Source: Bacteroidota bacterium
GTDB taxonomy: Bacteria > Bacteroidota > Bacteroidia > Chitinophagales > Chitinophagaceae
Direction of reading: 5' to 3'
DNA length: 46,681 nt
NCBI GenBank assembly: GCA_003175935.1
Contig: PSRI01000176.1
Location: 1 to 46,681, forward strand
Position numbers and translations under genes: made by a program. Of this stretch, positions 16,521 to 25,887 are shown in pieces (positions within the stretch are counted from its first letter, which is position 1; each line of letters opens with the position of its first letter). Under the pieces are notes generated by a model that was given only the letters and a program-made list of their open reading frames with translations, made no database searches and was not told where the DNA came from.

Positions 16521-16551
16521 CAAAAGTAAAGGTTCATACGAAATTTCCAAA
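16521..16551 (-). promoter_or_regulatory. Bacteroidota-type promoter for the DUF2795 gene
   Basis: On the minus strand, TTTG (16551-16548) and TACTTTTG (16528-16521) match the -33 and -7 elements with a 19-base spacer. Transcription would start near 16514, leaving a leader of about 88 bases before the ATG at 16426. Confidence 0.5.
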
Positions 16552-16679
16552 TTCGACGATCTAATTTGTGGAATTGAACGAGGTCCTATTTAAATTATTG
16601 CCCGAACTTTGTTAGGTGTCATGCTATTGATTAATTTTCAGGTTTAAAGAAATAATAATAATTCGAAAAGTTCCCATTA

Positions 16680-17333
16680 ATGTTGGAAGCACAAAATCTC
16701 TCTAAATCTTATGGAAATCTGCAGGTACTAAAGGGAGTGAGCCTGCAAATTAACAAAGGAGAAATCGTTAGTATTGTCGGTTCGTCCGGCGCTGGCAAAA
16801 GCACATTATTGCACATTTTGGGGACCCTTGACAGCCCGGACAGTGGTGAAATTATTCTACACAATAGGAGAATTGATCAATTGAAAGGGAAAAAACTGGC
16901 AGGATTCCGGAATATTCACATGGGTTTTGTGTTTCAATTCCACCACCTGCTGCCGGAATTTACTGCACTTGAAAACGTTTCTATCCCAGGATGGCTTGCT
17001 GGAAAAAAGAAGAAAGATGTAGAAGAAAAAGCTATAGAACTACTGGAGATCCTGGGCCTTAAAGAGCGGGTTGAAAACAAACCGGGCGCGCTATCTGGTG
17101 GAGAACAGCAGCGTGTGGCCGTGGCCAGGGCACTTATCAATAATCCTGATATTGTCTTTGCCGATGAACCCACAGGGAATCTCGATTCACATAACGCCAG
17201 GGACCTGCATGAACTCTTCTTCCATCTTCGAGATAAATTTCAACAGACTTTTTTAATAGTGACTCACAACGAAGAACTGGCTAAAATGAGCGACAGAATT
17301 CTTCATATGAAGGATGGAAGAATGGAATCCTGA
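16680..17333 (+). CDS. lolD: LolD-type ABC transporter ATP-binding protein
   Basis: 217 residues, a single ABC ATPase domain: Walker A GSSGAGKS at 34-41, Q-loop [16 protein letters not shown], signature [15 protein letters not shown], Walker [14 protein letters not shown] and the switch His in VTHNEEL. The sequence and size fit LolD, which powers release of lipoproteins from the inner membrane with LolC/LolE, but the MacB/FtsE relatives are close and no permease gene lies nearby. It starts at ATG and is convergent with the TPR-protein gene, with four bases between the stops. Confidence 0.88.
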   Translation: MLEAQNLSKSYGNLQVLKGVSLQINKGEIVSIVGSSGAGKSTLLHILGTLDSPDSGEIILHNRRIDQLKGKKLAGFRNIHMGFVFQFHHLLPEFTALENVSIPGWLAGKKKKDVEEKAIELLEILGLKERVENKPGALSGGEQQRVAVARALINNPDIVFADEPTGNLDSHNARDLHELFFHLRDKFQQTFLIVTHNEELAKMSDRILHMKDGRMES

Positions 17334-17337
17334 AAAA

Positions 17338-19614
17338 TTATTTTGAGATTTTTTCTGCACTCAATGTAGAATTCCAGGCGCCATAATTACCATCAGGTCC
17401 CACAGCCGCTTCCACATTATAATTCACTTTAATTCCTCTTTCAAAATTCATGGGATTGTATTGATCTATTTTACTATTCCCGGTATTCACTCCTCCACTC
17501 AAACTGGCTTCTAATTCTACATCGGCTCCTTTTGCGGAAAGATTTCCTTCACTATCGAACTTGTAATATATACCTGCCTCTGCAGCAAGTTTAGCCTCAA
17601 TATTTCCTTTTAACGGACCCGACTCCTGTTCATATGAAAATTTTTGCTCTATTGCTACAGACATACCTGTTTTAAAATAATCATCTTCCTTAAATTTTTT
17701 GCTATAAACTTTCTCGCCGTAAATCTTTGCATTTTTTATGGTAAGTGTGAGCCTGGTACGATCGCAATTATTTTCAAAGTGCAATGGACCCATCGGAATA
17801 TCGGTTGGCTCGGTGTAGCATGGACCCGCAAAAGTTTTGAGCTTTTTTGGCTTCTTAGAAAAAGGATCCACACCTGCGTCCATCATTCCCATCTCAACCC
17901 TGCAATCCACTTTGGCGTTTTTTGAAATAGTAATAGTAGCAGCAGCACTATAAAGTACAAATTCAGAATTCAACCACCTTGTATACATACTTAAGACTGC
18001 AACCCTGGCATCAACCTGCCTCACTTCATTCATATATTTATTCCAGTCTGGTTGATGCACCCTTTTTATAAACGGCGAAGAAGATTGCTTATACGAATCA
18101 ATTTCGTTGAGTATTTTATCATAGTACTTATTCCAAATATTTGCAATCACATTTAAGTCTCCATTGTTTGAAGCATGCATCTTAGGAACCCATGAACAAT
18201 TCACACGTTCCACACACTTTTCATCTCCATCGCAGGGTTTCAATGCATCAATATACCCTTTTAACAGATCCTGCTCCCGATTTGGCAATTGCATCAATTC
18301 TTTATGCATTTCATTATCACAATCAGTTATGATATCAGCAACATGCTCCCGGAAAAGTTCGTGGACATCATGAAATAAATTATACCATTTTTCATAGCTG
18401 TATGGCACTATTCGCTCGCCATAATCATTCATATATGGTCGCGGATGCAATACAGGAATATTTGAGAGCATGGCTTTCAGATTGCCCTCACGTTCCGCCA
18501 TTTCATCCTGCATATTTTTAATATCCTTCTGAAATCTTTGCTGTATAGCAATGTCTACCAGGTCCCAAACATCGTTTGCAAAAGATGGCTTGAATTTCGG
18601 GTATTCTATTGGGTTATCATCCGCAGTGGCCGGGGGATCCTGTTGATCCTCATCGCCATTATTGTCATAAGCATGATCGTCAATTGGTTTGCCCTGGTTT
18701 TTACCCATATTCTGCATCTTTTGATCCATTTTAACATCATCACAGAGATTAACGAAATCTGAAGATGGTCCGCTTCCTCCTCCCCCCATGTATTTGATTT
18801 GTTTGGCGAGACACTGGAACAAAGCACCAATATCCCCCTGCTGAAATGCAATGGTAGCAAGTCCTTCGAGTGCACTACTATAATTTGGATCTATTGCAAG
18901 TGCCTTATTAAAATATTCCTTTGCCTTATTGAAATCGCCATAATAAGAAATAGTCCAACCTAAATTGCCTTTAATAATTATTGAAGAGTCATTCAATTTT
19001 TCGGCATACTGAAAACACTGGATGGCTTCAGTATACTTTTTGTCATCCCGATACAAAATACCAAGATCATTTATGGCCCAAACACTATTGGGGTTTTTGA
19101 TCACGTCTTTGCATATCAAATATCCGCCAGTAGCTTTTGGTAAACCATTTCCCATCAGCATAATTCCTGTACCAGCAAGGTTAATAGTTGAATCTGCAAT
19201 CAGTTTGTCTAATTCCGACTTTACAATTGGATCCAGGTTGGTAACATCAATGGCTAAATGTTTCTGGGCCATCAATACAACTTGTTTGGCTGCAACAGAA
19301 ACAATATTATTTGCATTTTGGCCATCTTGGGGTTTCGGTAAAAATTGGTTTCGTTGTTGTTGTCGCTGCGATTGAATGTTCTGCATTTGTTTCACTCCAG
19401 CATCCATAGATTTTTGCTGCTCCCCAACATCAGGAAGCTTCACTCGCGACAAAGCTGGATTCGATTTTTTTAAAGCATCGAGCTTTTCCTGCGCTTCTTT
19501 CATTTTTTGCTTTATCATGTTCATATCTGGCTGCTGTTGGGAAATAGCAACAGATTGGAGGAAAATGGCACAACAAAGAGGCAAAATGATTTTGCCGTAA
19601 CTAAATCTTATCAT
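17338..19614 (-). CDS. Large exported TPR protein of unknown function
   Basis: 758 residues with a signal peptide (ending SVAISQQQ). Residues about 30-60 are a charged helix (IKQKMKEAQEKLDALKK); about 165-270 contain at least three TPR-like units (AINDLGILYRDDKKYTEAIQCFQYAEKLN, then GDFNKAKEYFNKALAIDPNYSSAL). After an acidic, Asn/Asp-rich linker comes a long helical part and a beta-rich end. I recognise no enzyme motif. It is the last gene of a minus-strand run that begins with a sensor kinase, and follows by 30 bases another exported protein of unknown function, so the two probably act together at the cell envelope. Confidence 0.85.
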   Translation of the reverse strand: MIRFSYGKIILPLCCAIFLQSVAISQQQPDMNMIKQKMKEAQEKLDALKKSNPALSRVKLPDVGEQQKSMDAGVKQMQNIQSQRQQQRNQFLPKPQDGQNANNIVSVAAKQVVLMAQKHLAIDVTNLDPIVKSELDKLIADSTINLAGTGIMLMGNGLPKATGGYLICKDVIKNPNSVWAINDLGILYRDDKKYTEAIQCFQYAEKLNDSSIIIKGNLGWTISYYGDFNKAKEYFNKALAIDPNYSSALEGLATIAFQQGDIGALFQCLAKQIKYMGGGGSGPSSDFVNLCDDVKMDQKMQNMGKNQGKPIDDHAYDNNGDEDQQDPPATADDNPIEYPKFKPSFANDVWDLVDIAIQQRFQKDIKNMQDEMAEREGNLKAMLSNIPVLHPRPYMNDYGERIVPYSYEKWYNLFHDVHELFREHVADIITDCDNEMHKELMQLPNREQDLLKGYIDALKPCDGDEKCVERVNCSWVPKMHASNNGDLNVIANIWNKYYDKILNEIDSYKQSSSPFIKRVHQPDWNKYMNEVRQVDARVAVLSMYTRWLNSEFVLYSAAATITISKNAKVDCRVEMGMMDAGVDPFSKKPKKLKTFAGPCYTEPTDIPMGPLHFENNCDRTRLTLTIKNAKIYGEKVYSKKFKEDDYFKTGMSVAIEQKFSYEQESGPLKGNIEAKLAAEAGIYYKFDSEGNLSAKGADVELEASLSGGVNTGNSKIDQYNPMNFERGIKVNYNVEAAVGPDGNYGAWNSTLSAEKISK

Positions 19615-19644
19615 AGTTGTAAAAAAATCTTTTTAGAGAGTTTT

Positions 19645-20808
19645 TCAATGCACAATCATTCCATAGATCTTTCCCGTATCCAGAAAATGTAGAAACTCAT
19701 TCATGTGGATATTACTCCCTTCCAGCCTGAGAGAAATTGTTTGAATTTTGTCGCAGGGAATTTTCTTAACACTCACAACATCGGTATTTTCCCGGTTCAT
19801 CATAAAATTTGCATGATGGGTATATCCTTCAGAAAATTGGCTTTGCCACCCGCCAAACAGGATCAGCGCGAAATTTGGCGCAGCTTCAAGTTTCCCTTCG
19901 CCCTTTTTATTATGATATATATTTGCCATGACTGCATTGGGAACATTAACAGGTTTCGCATTATGGTTGATATCATCTGCATTTCCAGGATCTGCTGACG
20001 TACCATAGGCTTCTGCAACATTCAAATTGAATTCAAACTTCACATATAAAATACTTGCTTCGCGATAGTGAATAATTTTTGTCTTCCAGTCATTTCTATC
20101 GCTTTCATATTGATTGCCGGCTGAGGCATATGCTTTGTCCCGTGTAGCATTTGCCTTACCGGTATAATAATTAATCTTCGATTGGAATTTTTTCATGTCC
20201 TCCTCATGTTTCTTTAACGCCTTTGTATCATTTGATTGCAATGCAGCCTGGTACTCCGACATATGTTGAGTAAGATATTCCCCCTGCAGGTTGGCGTAAT
20301 ACATTGAAGAATCGAAATACGTTTTGTAAGTGGAATTATTCTCCAATCCTGAAGAGACCTGTTTGAAATTTTCAGCATTGTTATCTGCTGCTGCATGCTG
20401 AACATTGACGATCCATGATCTCCAGGCATCGAGCGAGTCCTGACTTACGATAAAAATGAAACTTATATTAAAAGCCGAAGGCGGTCTTTTGGAATAGGGT
20501 ACGGGCTGTAAATGAGCGTCATCATACCAATGACCCTGCCCATTCATTTCATCAAGCTCATACACCTGCCAGCTTTTTTGTGCTGCAATTTGCTCCATCA
20601 TTTTTTTGACGGTGGATTTTGCCTTGTGAGCAGCGGTAAATTCCTGCGGCAATAAGTAATCACAACGAATGCTATCCTGGCAGGATTCAATGCTTTCAGT
20701 GGCCGGGCAATCAGCCGGGTATTCTTTACATTCAGTGGATTGTGCACGCAGGCTTCTTGAGAAACCTGCAGCGAGGAACATACAAAGGATGAACAGAATT
20801 TTTCTCAT
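19645..20808 (-). CDS. Exported protein of unknown function
   Basis: 387 residues with a signal peptide (ending SLRAQS). The first part of the mature protein is Cys-rich (TECKEYPADCPATESIESCQ, then IRCDYL), suggesting disulfides outside the cytoplasm. The centre (about 170-230) is a charged helical region with YYANLQGEYLTQHM and KKFQSKINYYTGK. I do not recognise the family. It lies 39 bases after the OmpA-type gene and 30 bases before the TPR-protein gene, all on the minus strand, so it probably belongs to the same envelope-associated unit. Confidence 0.82.
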   Translation of the reverse strand: MRKILFILCMFLAAGFSRSLRAQSTECKEYPADCPATESIESCQDSIRCDYLLPQEFTAAHKAKSTVKKMMEQIAAQKSWQVYELDEMNGQGHWYDDAHLQPVPYSKRPPSAFNISFIFIVSQDSLDAWRSWIVNVQHAAADNNAENFKQVSSGLENNSTYKTYFDSSMYYANLQGEYLTQHMSEYQAALQSNDTKALKKHEEDMKKFQSKINYYTGKANATRDKAYASAGNQYESDRNDWKTKIIHYREASILYVKFEFNLNVAEAYGTSADPGNADDINHNAKPVNVPNAVMANIYHNKKGEGKLEAAPNFALILFGGWQSQFSEGYTHHANFMMNRENTDVVSVKKIPCDKIQTISLRLEGSNIHMNEFLHFLDTGKIYGMIVH

Positions 20809-20847
20809 GGGCAGATTGAGAAATTTAGGGTTGAAACGAGGGTTGAT

Positions 20848-22062
20848 TTATTGTTGTTTTACAAACTCAACCCGGCGGTTATTTGCCTTACCATCTGCAT
20901 TTTCGTTCGGGGCAATAGGTTTAGTATCACCAAAACCTTTTGAACTCAGTCTTGAAGCATCAACACCCATCGAAATAAGTTGTGTTTTAACTGCATCTGC
21001 CCTATGCTGTGATAATTCAAGATTATGTGCAGTTGTTCCGGAATTATCGGTATGTCCATCAATTTCAAATTTAATTTCAGGATTATCTTTCATCACCTGA
21101 ACAATCATATTTAGTGTTCCCATACTTTCAGGCCTGATGGTAGCTTTGTCAACATCAAAATTGATTCCGTGGGTAACAATCTTTGCATCAGTAAATTTCT
21201 TTCCAATCATATTAGCTCCGCCTCCCGATGCGATTCGAACATTTTTGAAAATGATTGGGGCATCCTGTGATCCGATTCCTCCTATTTCCAGCGTATAAGG
21301 TTTCACATTCGTATTGGGCATTACAAGAATTCTATATTGATCCAGGTAGCATTTAATCTGACCATTTTTATAAATCATGGCAGCATGGTGCCATTTCCCA
21401 TAGAAATTGTTGTTATCCCTGTCGGGATATTCTGCACTGAAATCCTTATCAAAATTTGAGGTGGAAACTTCTCCATTTTCATTGAAATGAATATCAACTT
21501 CTTTGTCTTCACCTGCTTTGAATAGTACTAAAGCGCCGTATTGTCCTCCGTCTTTGATGTAATAATCAAACTCAACTGTAAACGGATCGGTTAAATACGG
21601 CTTTTGTTTTATTCTCGGAGATACTCTTACGTAATTGCCTTCTGTTAAATAAAAAGCCGGCTCCCCATTTAATTTATTCATTACAGCCTGACCTGCTTCC
21701 AATTCCCATTGCGATGGGAATTCACCATCCTGCTCCTGCGAGAAATTGTCTTCAAATAATATTTTGTCACCGGGAATAAAATCATAGTTCTGGTAGGACT
21801 TTATGGAAGGACCCTCAGTATTTGTTGCGTTCGTTGTTGAGGAAGTATTTGTACCTGGATTCGAATTAGTTTGTTCGGTTGACGCAGTACCCTGCTTCCT
21901 GGTAGCATCATCTGCTTTGTCCAGGGCCTTGTCTGTAGCATTGTCCACTTTCTGATTTCCTTTGTCTGTCACCTTATTTTTAACCCTGTTTAGGATTCCC
22001 TGGGACTGTGAAAATTGAAAAAGAAATAATGAAGTTGCAAGCATGAAAATATTCTTAGTCAT
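20848..22062 (-). CDS. OmpA-family protein with LamG-like region
   Basis: 404 residues from ATG at 22062; an upstream in-frame ATG at 22125 would add 21 residues before an excellent signal peptide (MTKNIFMLATSLFLFQFSQSQ), so I prefer 22062. After the signal is a Lys/Asp-rich helical stretch (RVKNKVTDKGNQKVDNATDK), then a concanavalin/LamG-like region (about 90-270, with FTVEFDYYIKDGG and WHHAAMIYKNGQIKCYLD), and a C-terminal OmpA domain (about 290-404) with FEIDGHTDNSG and LSQHRADAV, the peptidoglycan-binding motifs. It likely anchors a surface or periplasmic structure to the cell wall. It follows the response-regulator gene. Confidence 0.9.
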   Translation of the reverse strand: MTKNIFMLATSLFLFQFSQSQGILNRVKNKVTDKGNQKVDNATDKALDKADDATRKQGTASTEQTNSNPGTNTSSTTNATNTEGPSIKSYQNYDFIPGDKILFEDNFSQEQDGEFPSQWELEAGQAVMNKLNGEPAFYLTEGNYVRVSPRIKQKPYLTDPFTVEFDYYIKDGGQYGALVLFKAGEDKEVDIHFNENGEVSTSNFDKDFSAEYPDRDNNNFYGKWHHAAMIYKNGQIKCYLDQYRILVMPNTNVKPYTLEIGGIGSQDAPIIFKNVRIASGGGANMIGKKFTDAKIVTHGINFDVDKATIRPESMGTLNMIVQVMKDNPEIKFEIDGHTDNSGTTAHNLELSQHRADAVKTQLISMGVDASRLSSKGFGDTKPIAPNENADGKANNRRVEFVKQQ

Positions 22063-22095
22063 ATAGGTCCATTTTACTATAGCAAAACAATAAAT

Positions 22096-22113
22096 TTGAC
22101 AGCGCCCTGTCAA
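22096..22113. promoter_or_regulatory. Perfect inverted repeat upstream of the OmpA-type gene
   Basis: TTGACAG (22096-22102) and CTGTCAA (22107-22113) are exact reverse complements around a 4-base centre. The site lies 33 bases upstream of the ATG at 22062 and about 34 bases after the end of the response-regulator gene. Paired 7-base half-sites are typical of NarL/FixJ-type regulators, so it may be bound by the neighbouring regulator. There is no T run, so it is not a standard terminator. Confidence 0.45.
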
Positions 22114-22147
22114 TCGGATAAACATCCTATTTTAACCGGGAGAAAGC

Positions 22148-22777
22148 TTAGAATTTACCTTTAAGGACCTTGGCTACTGCTTCTGCCTTTGAGTTCACGT
22201 GGAGTTTTTGGTAGATATTACAAATGTGTGTTCGGACAGTGGAAATACTCACAAAATATTTTTCTGCAGTCTTTTTATAACTCAAACCATCTACCAACGA
22301 ATAAAGAATTTCCTTTTCACGTGCAGTTAGTTGATACTGATCAACGGATTCGGTAGATTGGTTTTGAAATGCATGGATTACTTTTCTCGCAATGCTTGGC
22401 GTCATAGGCGCTCCACCTTCGTAGAGTTCCTGCACGCAGGTGATAATTTCTTCGGGAGGAGTTTTTTTTAGAAGATACCCGGAAGCTCCGGCGCGAATGG
22501 CATCGAAAATTTTTTCATCATCTTCAAATACAGTGAACATGAGTACCTGCATTTGAGGAAAATTTAATTTTACGGTTCGAACACCTTCGATGCCGGATAT
22601 ATTAGGAAGACCGATATCCATTAGTACAATATCAGGTTTGGCTTTATTTAGATCGGAAACGACATTCATTAGATTATTCAGGGAAACAACGCAGGTCATG
22701 CCCGGAGCATTGTTGAACAGGTTTGTGAGGCTGTTTCGCAGCGCAGTGTTATCCTCAATGATGGCAACTTTGATCAT
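22148..22777 (-). CDS. NarL/FixJ-family response regulator
   Basis: 209 residues: receiver domain (1-125) with acidic pocket Glu8/Asp9, phosphoacceptor Asp54 (VLMDIG), Thr82 and Lys104, then a LuxR-type helix-turn-helix (about 145-205) with LTAREKEILYSLVDGLSYKKTAEKYFVSISTVRTH. It starts at ATG and lies 62 bases downstream of the histidine-kinase gene, its likely partner. Phosphorylation would let it bind DNA as a dimer; the inverted repeat just after its gene is a candidate target. Confidence 0.95.
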   Translation of the reverse strand: MIKVAIIEDNTALRNSLTNLFNNAPGMTCVVSLNNLMNVVSDLNKAKPDIVLMDIGLPNISGIEGVRTVKLNFPQMQVLMFTVFEDDEKIFDAIRAGASGYLLKKTPPEEIITCVQELYEGGAPMTPSIARKVIHAFQNQSTESVDQYQLTAREKEILYSLVDGLSYKKTAEKYFVSISTVRTHICNIYQKLHVNSKAEAVAKVLKGKF

Positions 22778-22839
22778 AGATACTCTTCAAAAAATACTTC
22801 TCAATTTCCGGATTTATTTTTCAGTGAGCAATCAGATGT

Positions 22840-25800
22840 TTATTTGATTTTTACCTGAAGGTGTATGGCTGTCCCTTTTTCGTGAATAGAACTTATTTTA
22901 AGATTCGCATTCATTTTTTCGGCCCTGCTTTGCATACTCATAATTCCATTGCCAGATTTACTTTCGGATAATTCAAAGCCTGCTCCGTTATCAGTTATCT
23001 CCACATTCAGCGATGAATGAACCACTGAAACTTTAATTGAAGCTTTATCGCAACCTGAATATTTCACAAGGTTATTGATAGCTTCTTTCATGATTAAATA
23101 AATGTGCTGCCTCGATTCCATCGATAACCTGATGCGATCCATATTTTCCTGGATATCGATATCATAATCGATTCCTTTTGCTTCAAAAAGTTTTGCTGCA
23201 AACCTTCTGATGCGGATTAATAAATTCTCGAGGCTGTCATTTTTTGGATTGATGCTCCAAACTATATCATCCATTTTCTCCATGAGGTCAACAGAATTAT
23301 CTTTAATCTCTTTCATCATGCTAACTGAATTGCCGTTTCTTTCCCGCATAGCCATGTCACTAAGTATGGAAATTGAGCTAAGCGTTGAACCTATATCGTC
23401 ATGGAGATCCGTTGAAATCCTGGACCGAAGTTTTTCCAATTTCAATGCTTCATTCAATCGGTACTTATAAATAGAATAAATAATCGCAATGGCACCAAAT
23501 GCAACACACATGATGAACCACCAGGTTTTCCAAAACGGACTTTCAATAATTACAATAACAAAATCGCCTTTCTCATTCATTATTCCATCGCTCGTAGCAC
23601 CCTTTACTCTGAATGTATAGTGCCCGGGTTGCAGACTTGCGTACTGGGCCTCACCTATATGGCCAACATATTTCCATTCTTTGTCTACTCCATCCAATTT
23701 GCAGTAATACTGATTTTGCAAAGGATTGCTATAATTTTGAACGGCCCATTTGAAAGTAAAATTGTTGTATTTGTAGTTCAGGTCAATTGATTTAATGCCC
23801 CCGGAATTTTTTATTTGCAGGGGATTATTCATTGAAGAAATTCCGGTAATCATTACTGCAGGTGGAGTTGAAGTATGCAATAGCTGATTGGGATTGAATC
23901 GGGTAATATAATTCCCCCCGGCATAAACCAGTTGTCCTTCCCTTGTGGCAATCAAAGTTCCCGACATCACATTTTCTTTTAGCCCGTCATTTTCGCCAAA
24001 ACGTTTGAAGCTGTGGGTTTCTTCACCAAAATACAATAAACCACTCCTGGTTGTAATCCAAAGATGCCCCGAGTGATCGCTGCAAAATCCGTAAACGTCT
24101 TTGTCAAACTCATTTGGAATTTTCCAGGTTTCCAATTTTTCATCGCTACCATTGTATCGAAAAACTATTCCTTTAATTACACCCCAAATGGCTCCGCCTT
24201 CAATATGGAGATTTGACAAACTATATCTGCCTCCAAATTGCTTTTCAAGGGGCTTTGAAAATTTTTGAGTCAGATGATCATACCTTAATAATCCTTCATC
24301 CAGATCGGCGAACCATATATTTCCCGAATTATCTTCTGCTGCGGCAGCTATCAATAGATTTTTAGGAACATTATTTTCTTTGGTAAATCCCCCAAAGATT
24401 TTTTTGAGTTTTCCAGCAGACATATCAACCTGCCAAATGCCCGTTCTCCATGGAAATATCCAGTGATTTCCTTTGGAATCTATAAACATGTTGTTGAAGA
24501 AATTGCGGGTACGGGGCAAACTATCTGCTGCAGGTATTTGCATTAACTTATAAGTTCCCGTTTGTTCGTCGTAATACAACAAGCCGTCTTCAGTACATAA
24601 CCAAATATGGTGAACGTCTTCACGAACCATATTCAGTAATGCAGGGAAATGTTTTTGCCCGTTGTCAATGATTTCAAAATTCGGTAGAATTATTTTTTTG
24701 AGATTAAATGCAGAGTCATATAAACGAAGAAAATATTCCCGATGGCCACCAACATATATTCCGGTGCCCTTCTGGAGCATCGACACTCCCTGGTTAGATA
24801 TTTGTGTGTTTGAAAGTTGAAAATGCCGAAATACCTGCCTGGAAGGATCCATAATACGTATACCCTGATTAGTGGCCATCCACAACAAATGATCCTTTGA
24901 AGTATAGAGAACCATCACTCCAAAATTCTCTTTTTCCTGCTCGCTGAAATTAATATTCCAGAATTTTTTGGAGTCTGGATCCAGCTCCGCCAGCTGATTG
25001 CTGCAAAGCAAATGATATTCTCCACTAATGTCTTTTATTTCCGTAATGCTGATGACATTTTTAGGAGCATTGGCCTGATCAAATGGATTTGAAATGGTTT
25101 TACTAACGGGGTCGAACAAACGCAAACCGGTATCCCAAAAGCCCAGCCAGATTCTTCCTACGTGATCTTCAAAGATGGAGCTCACAAAATTACTCGCAGG
25201 TTCCATCTTGTCCGTTGCCTCAATTCGGCTGAACCTTCCTTCATCAGGAAAAAATTGCCAGAGTCCATTGAATGTGCAGAGCCAGAATCGGCCTTTACTA
25301 TCAAAAAAAATATTATTGAACCTGTTCGTCCCGGGAGTGGTTTGTCCGTTTGCAAGCCCGATTCGATATGTAGTGAATTTCTGCGTAACCGGATCAAAAA
25401 GGTGCAGGCCATTATATGATGCCACCCAAATTCTACCTGCAGCATCTACTTTTACATCTTTCATGTAATTATTATCGTGGTGTGATTGCTCAACCCGCCA
25501 TGTATGCAAACTATCTGCCTGCGGGTCGTACATACTCAAACCACCAATTGTAGCAATCCAGATGCGATGAAGCTTATCTTCCGCAACTGCCGAAATATTA
25601 TTATCGGCCAGTTCAGTTGATGACCGATTTCTTGTTTTGAAAATTTTAAAAACAGATCCATCATATAAATTCAAACCATCCATTGTTCCTATCCAAACAA
25701 AGCCCCGCGAGTCCTGGAAAAAACAATTGGCCTGGTCGTCCGATAATCCATCCTGCTCACTCAGCTTGTAAAAAACTAATGATGAAGCTTTGTCGGCAAA

Positions 25801-25857
25801 TTGTGCTATACCAGAAATTGAAATGAAGAGAAGGAAAGCTATTATGATGGCCTTCAT
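22840..25857 (-). CDS. Reg_prop/Y_Y_Y sensor histidine kinase
   Basis: 1005 residues. Signal peptide (about 1-19), then a periplasmic sensor of two-component-regulator propeller repeats (DSRGFVWIGTMDGLNLYDG, DAAGRIWVASYNGLHLFD, DSKGRFWLCTFNGLWQF and others), a Y_Y_Y domain (YCKLDGVDKEWKYVG, then GHYTFRVKGA, about 690-760), one membrane span (WWFIMCVAFGAIAIIYSIY), and a cytoplasmic HisKA_3 kinase with His819 in DLHDDIGSTLS and an ATPase with EAINNLVKYS and DNGAGF. It differs from hybrid HTCS regulators in lacking fused receiver and AraC domains; the separate regulator gene follows directly. HTCS relatives sense oligosaccharides, but the ligand here is unknown. Confidence 0.95.
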   Translation of the reverse strand: MKAIIIAFLLFISISGIAQFADKASSLVFYKLSEQDGLSDDQANCFFQDSRGFVWIGTMDGLNLYDGSVFKIFKTRNRSSTELADNNISAVAEDKLHRIWIATIGGLSMYDPQADSLHTWRVEQSHHDNNYMKDVKVDAAGRIWVASYNGLHLFDPVTQKFTTYRIGLANGQTTPGTNRFNNIFFDSKGRFWLCTFNGLWQFFPDEGRFSRIEATDKMEPASNFVSSIFEDHVGRIWLGFWDTGLRLFDPVSKTISNPFDQANAPKNVISITEIKDISGEYHLLCSNQLAELDPDSKKFWNINFSEQEKENFGVMVLYTSKDHLLWMATNQGIRIMDPSRQVFRHFQLSNTQISNQGVSMLQKGTGIYVGGHREYFLRLYDSAFNLKKIILPNFEIIDNGQKHFPALLNMVREDVHHIWLCTEDGLLYYDEQTGTYKLMQIPAADSLPRTRNFFNNMFIDSKGNHWIFPWRTGIWQVDMSAGKLKKIFGGFTKENNVPKNLLIAAAAEDNSGNIWFADLDEGLLRYDHLTQKFSKPLEKQFGGRYSLSNLHIEGGAIWGVIKGIVFRYNGSDEKLETWKIPNEFDKDVYGFCSDHSGHLWITTRSGLLYFGEETHSFKRFGENDGLKENVMSGTLIATREGQLVYAGGNYITRFNPNQLLHTSTPPAVMITGISSMNNPLQIKNSGGIKSIDLNYKYNNFTFKWAVQNYSNPLQNQYYCKLDGVDKEWKYVGHIGEAQYASLQPGHYTFRVKGATSDGIMNEKGDFVIVIIESPFWKTWWFIMCVAFGAIAIIYSIYKYRLNEALKLEKLRSRISTDLHDDIGSTLSSISILSDMAMRERNGNSVSMMKEIKDNSVDLMEKMDDIVWSINPKNDSLENLLIRIRRFAAKLFEAKGIDYDIDIQENMDRIRLSMESRQHIYLIMKEAINNLVKYSGCDKASIKVSVVHSSLNVEITDNGAGFELSESKSGNGIMSMQSRAEKMNANLKISSIHEKGTAIHLQVKIK

Positions 25858-25860
25858 GTT

Positions 25861-25881
25861 GTTGAAAATACAATTTTCAAC
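25861..25881. promoter_or_regulatory. Perfect hairpin directly before the sensor-kinase start codon
   Basis: GTTGAAAAT (25861-25869) and ATTTTCAAC (25873-25881) are perfect 9-base arms with a 3-base loop. The hairpin ends three bases before the ATG of the kinase gene and begins six bases after the stop of the adenosyltransferase gene. In mRNA it would cover the ribosome-binding region; as DNA it could be an operator. Confidence 0.5.
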
Positions 25882-25887
25882 AGATAA

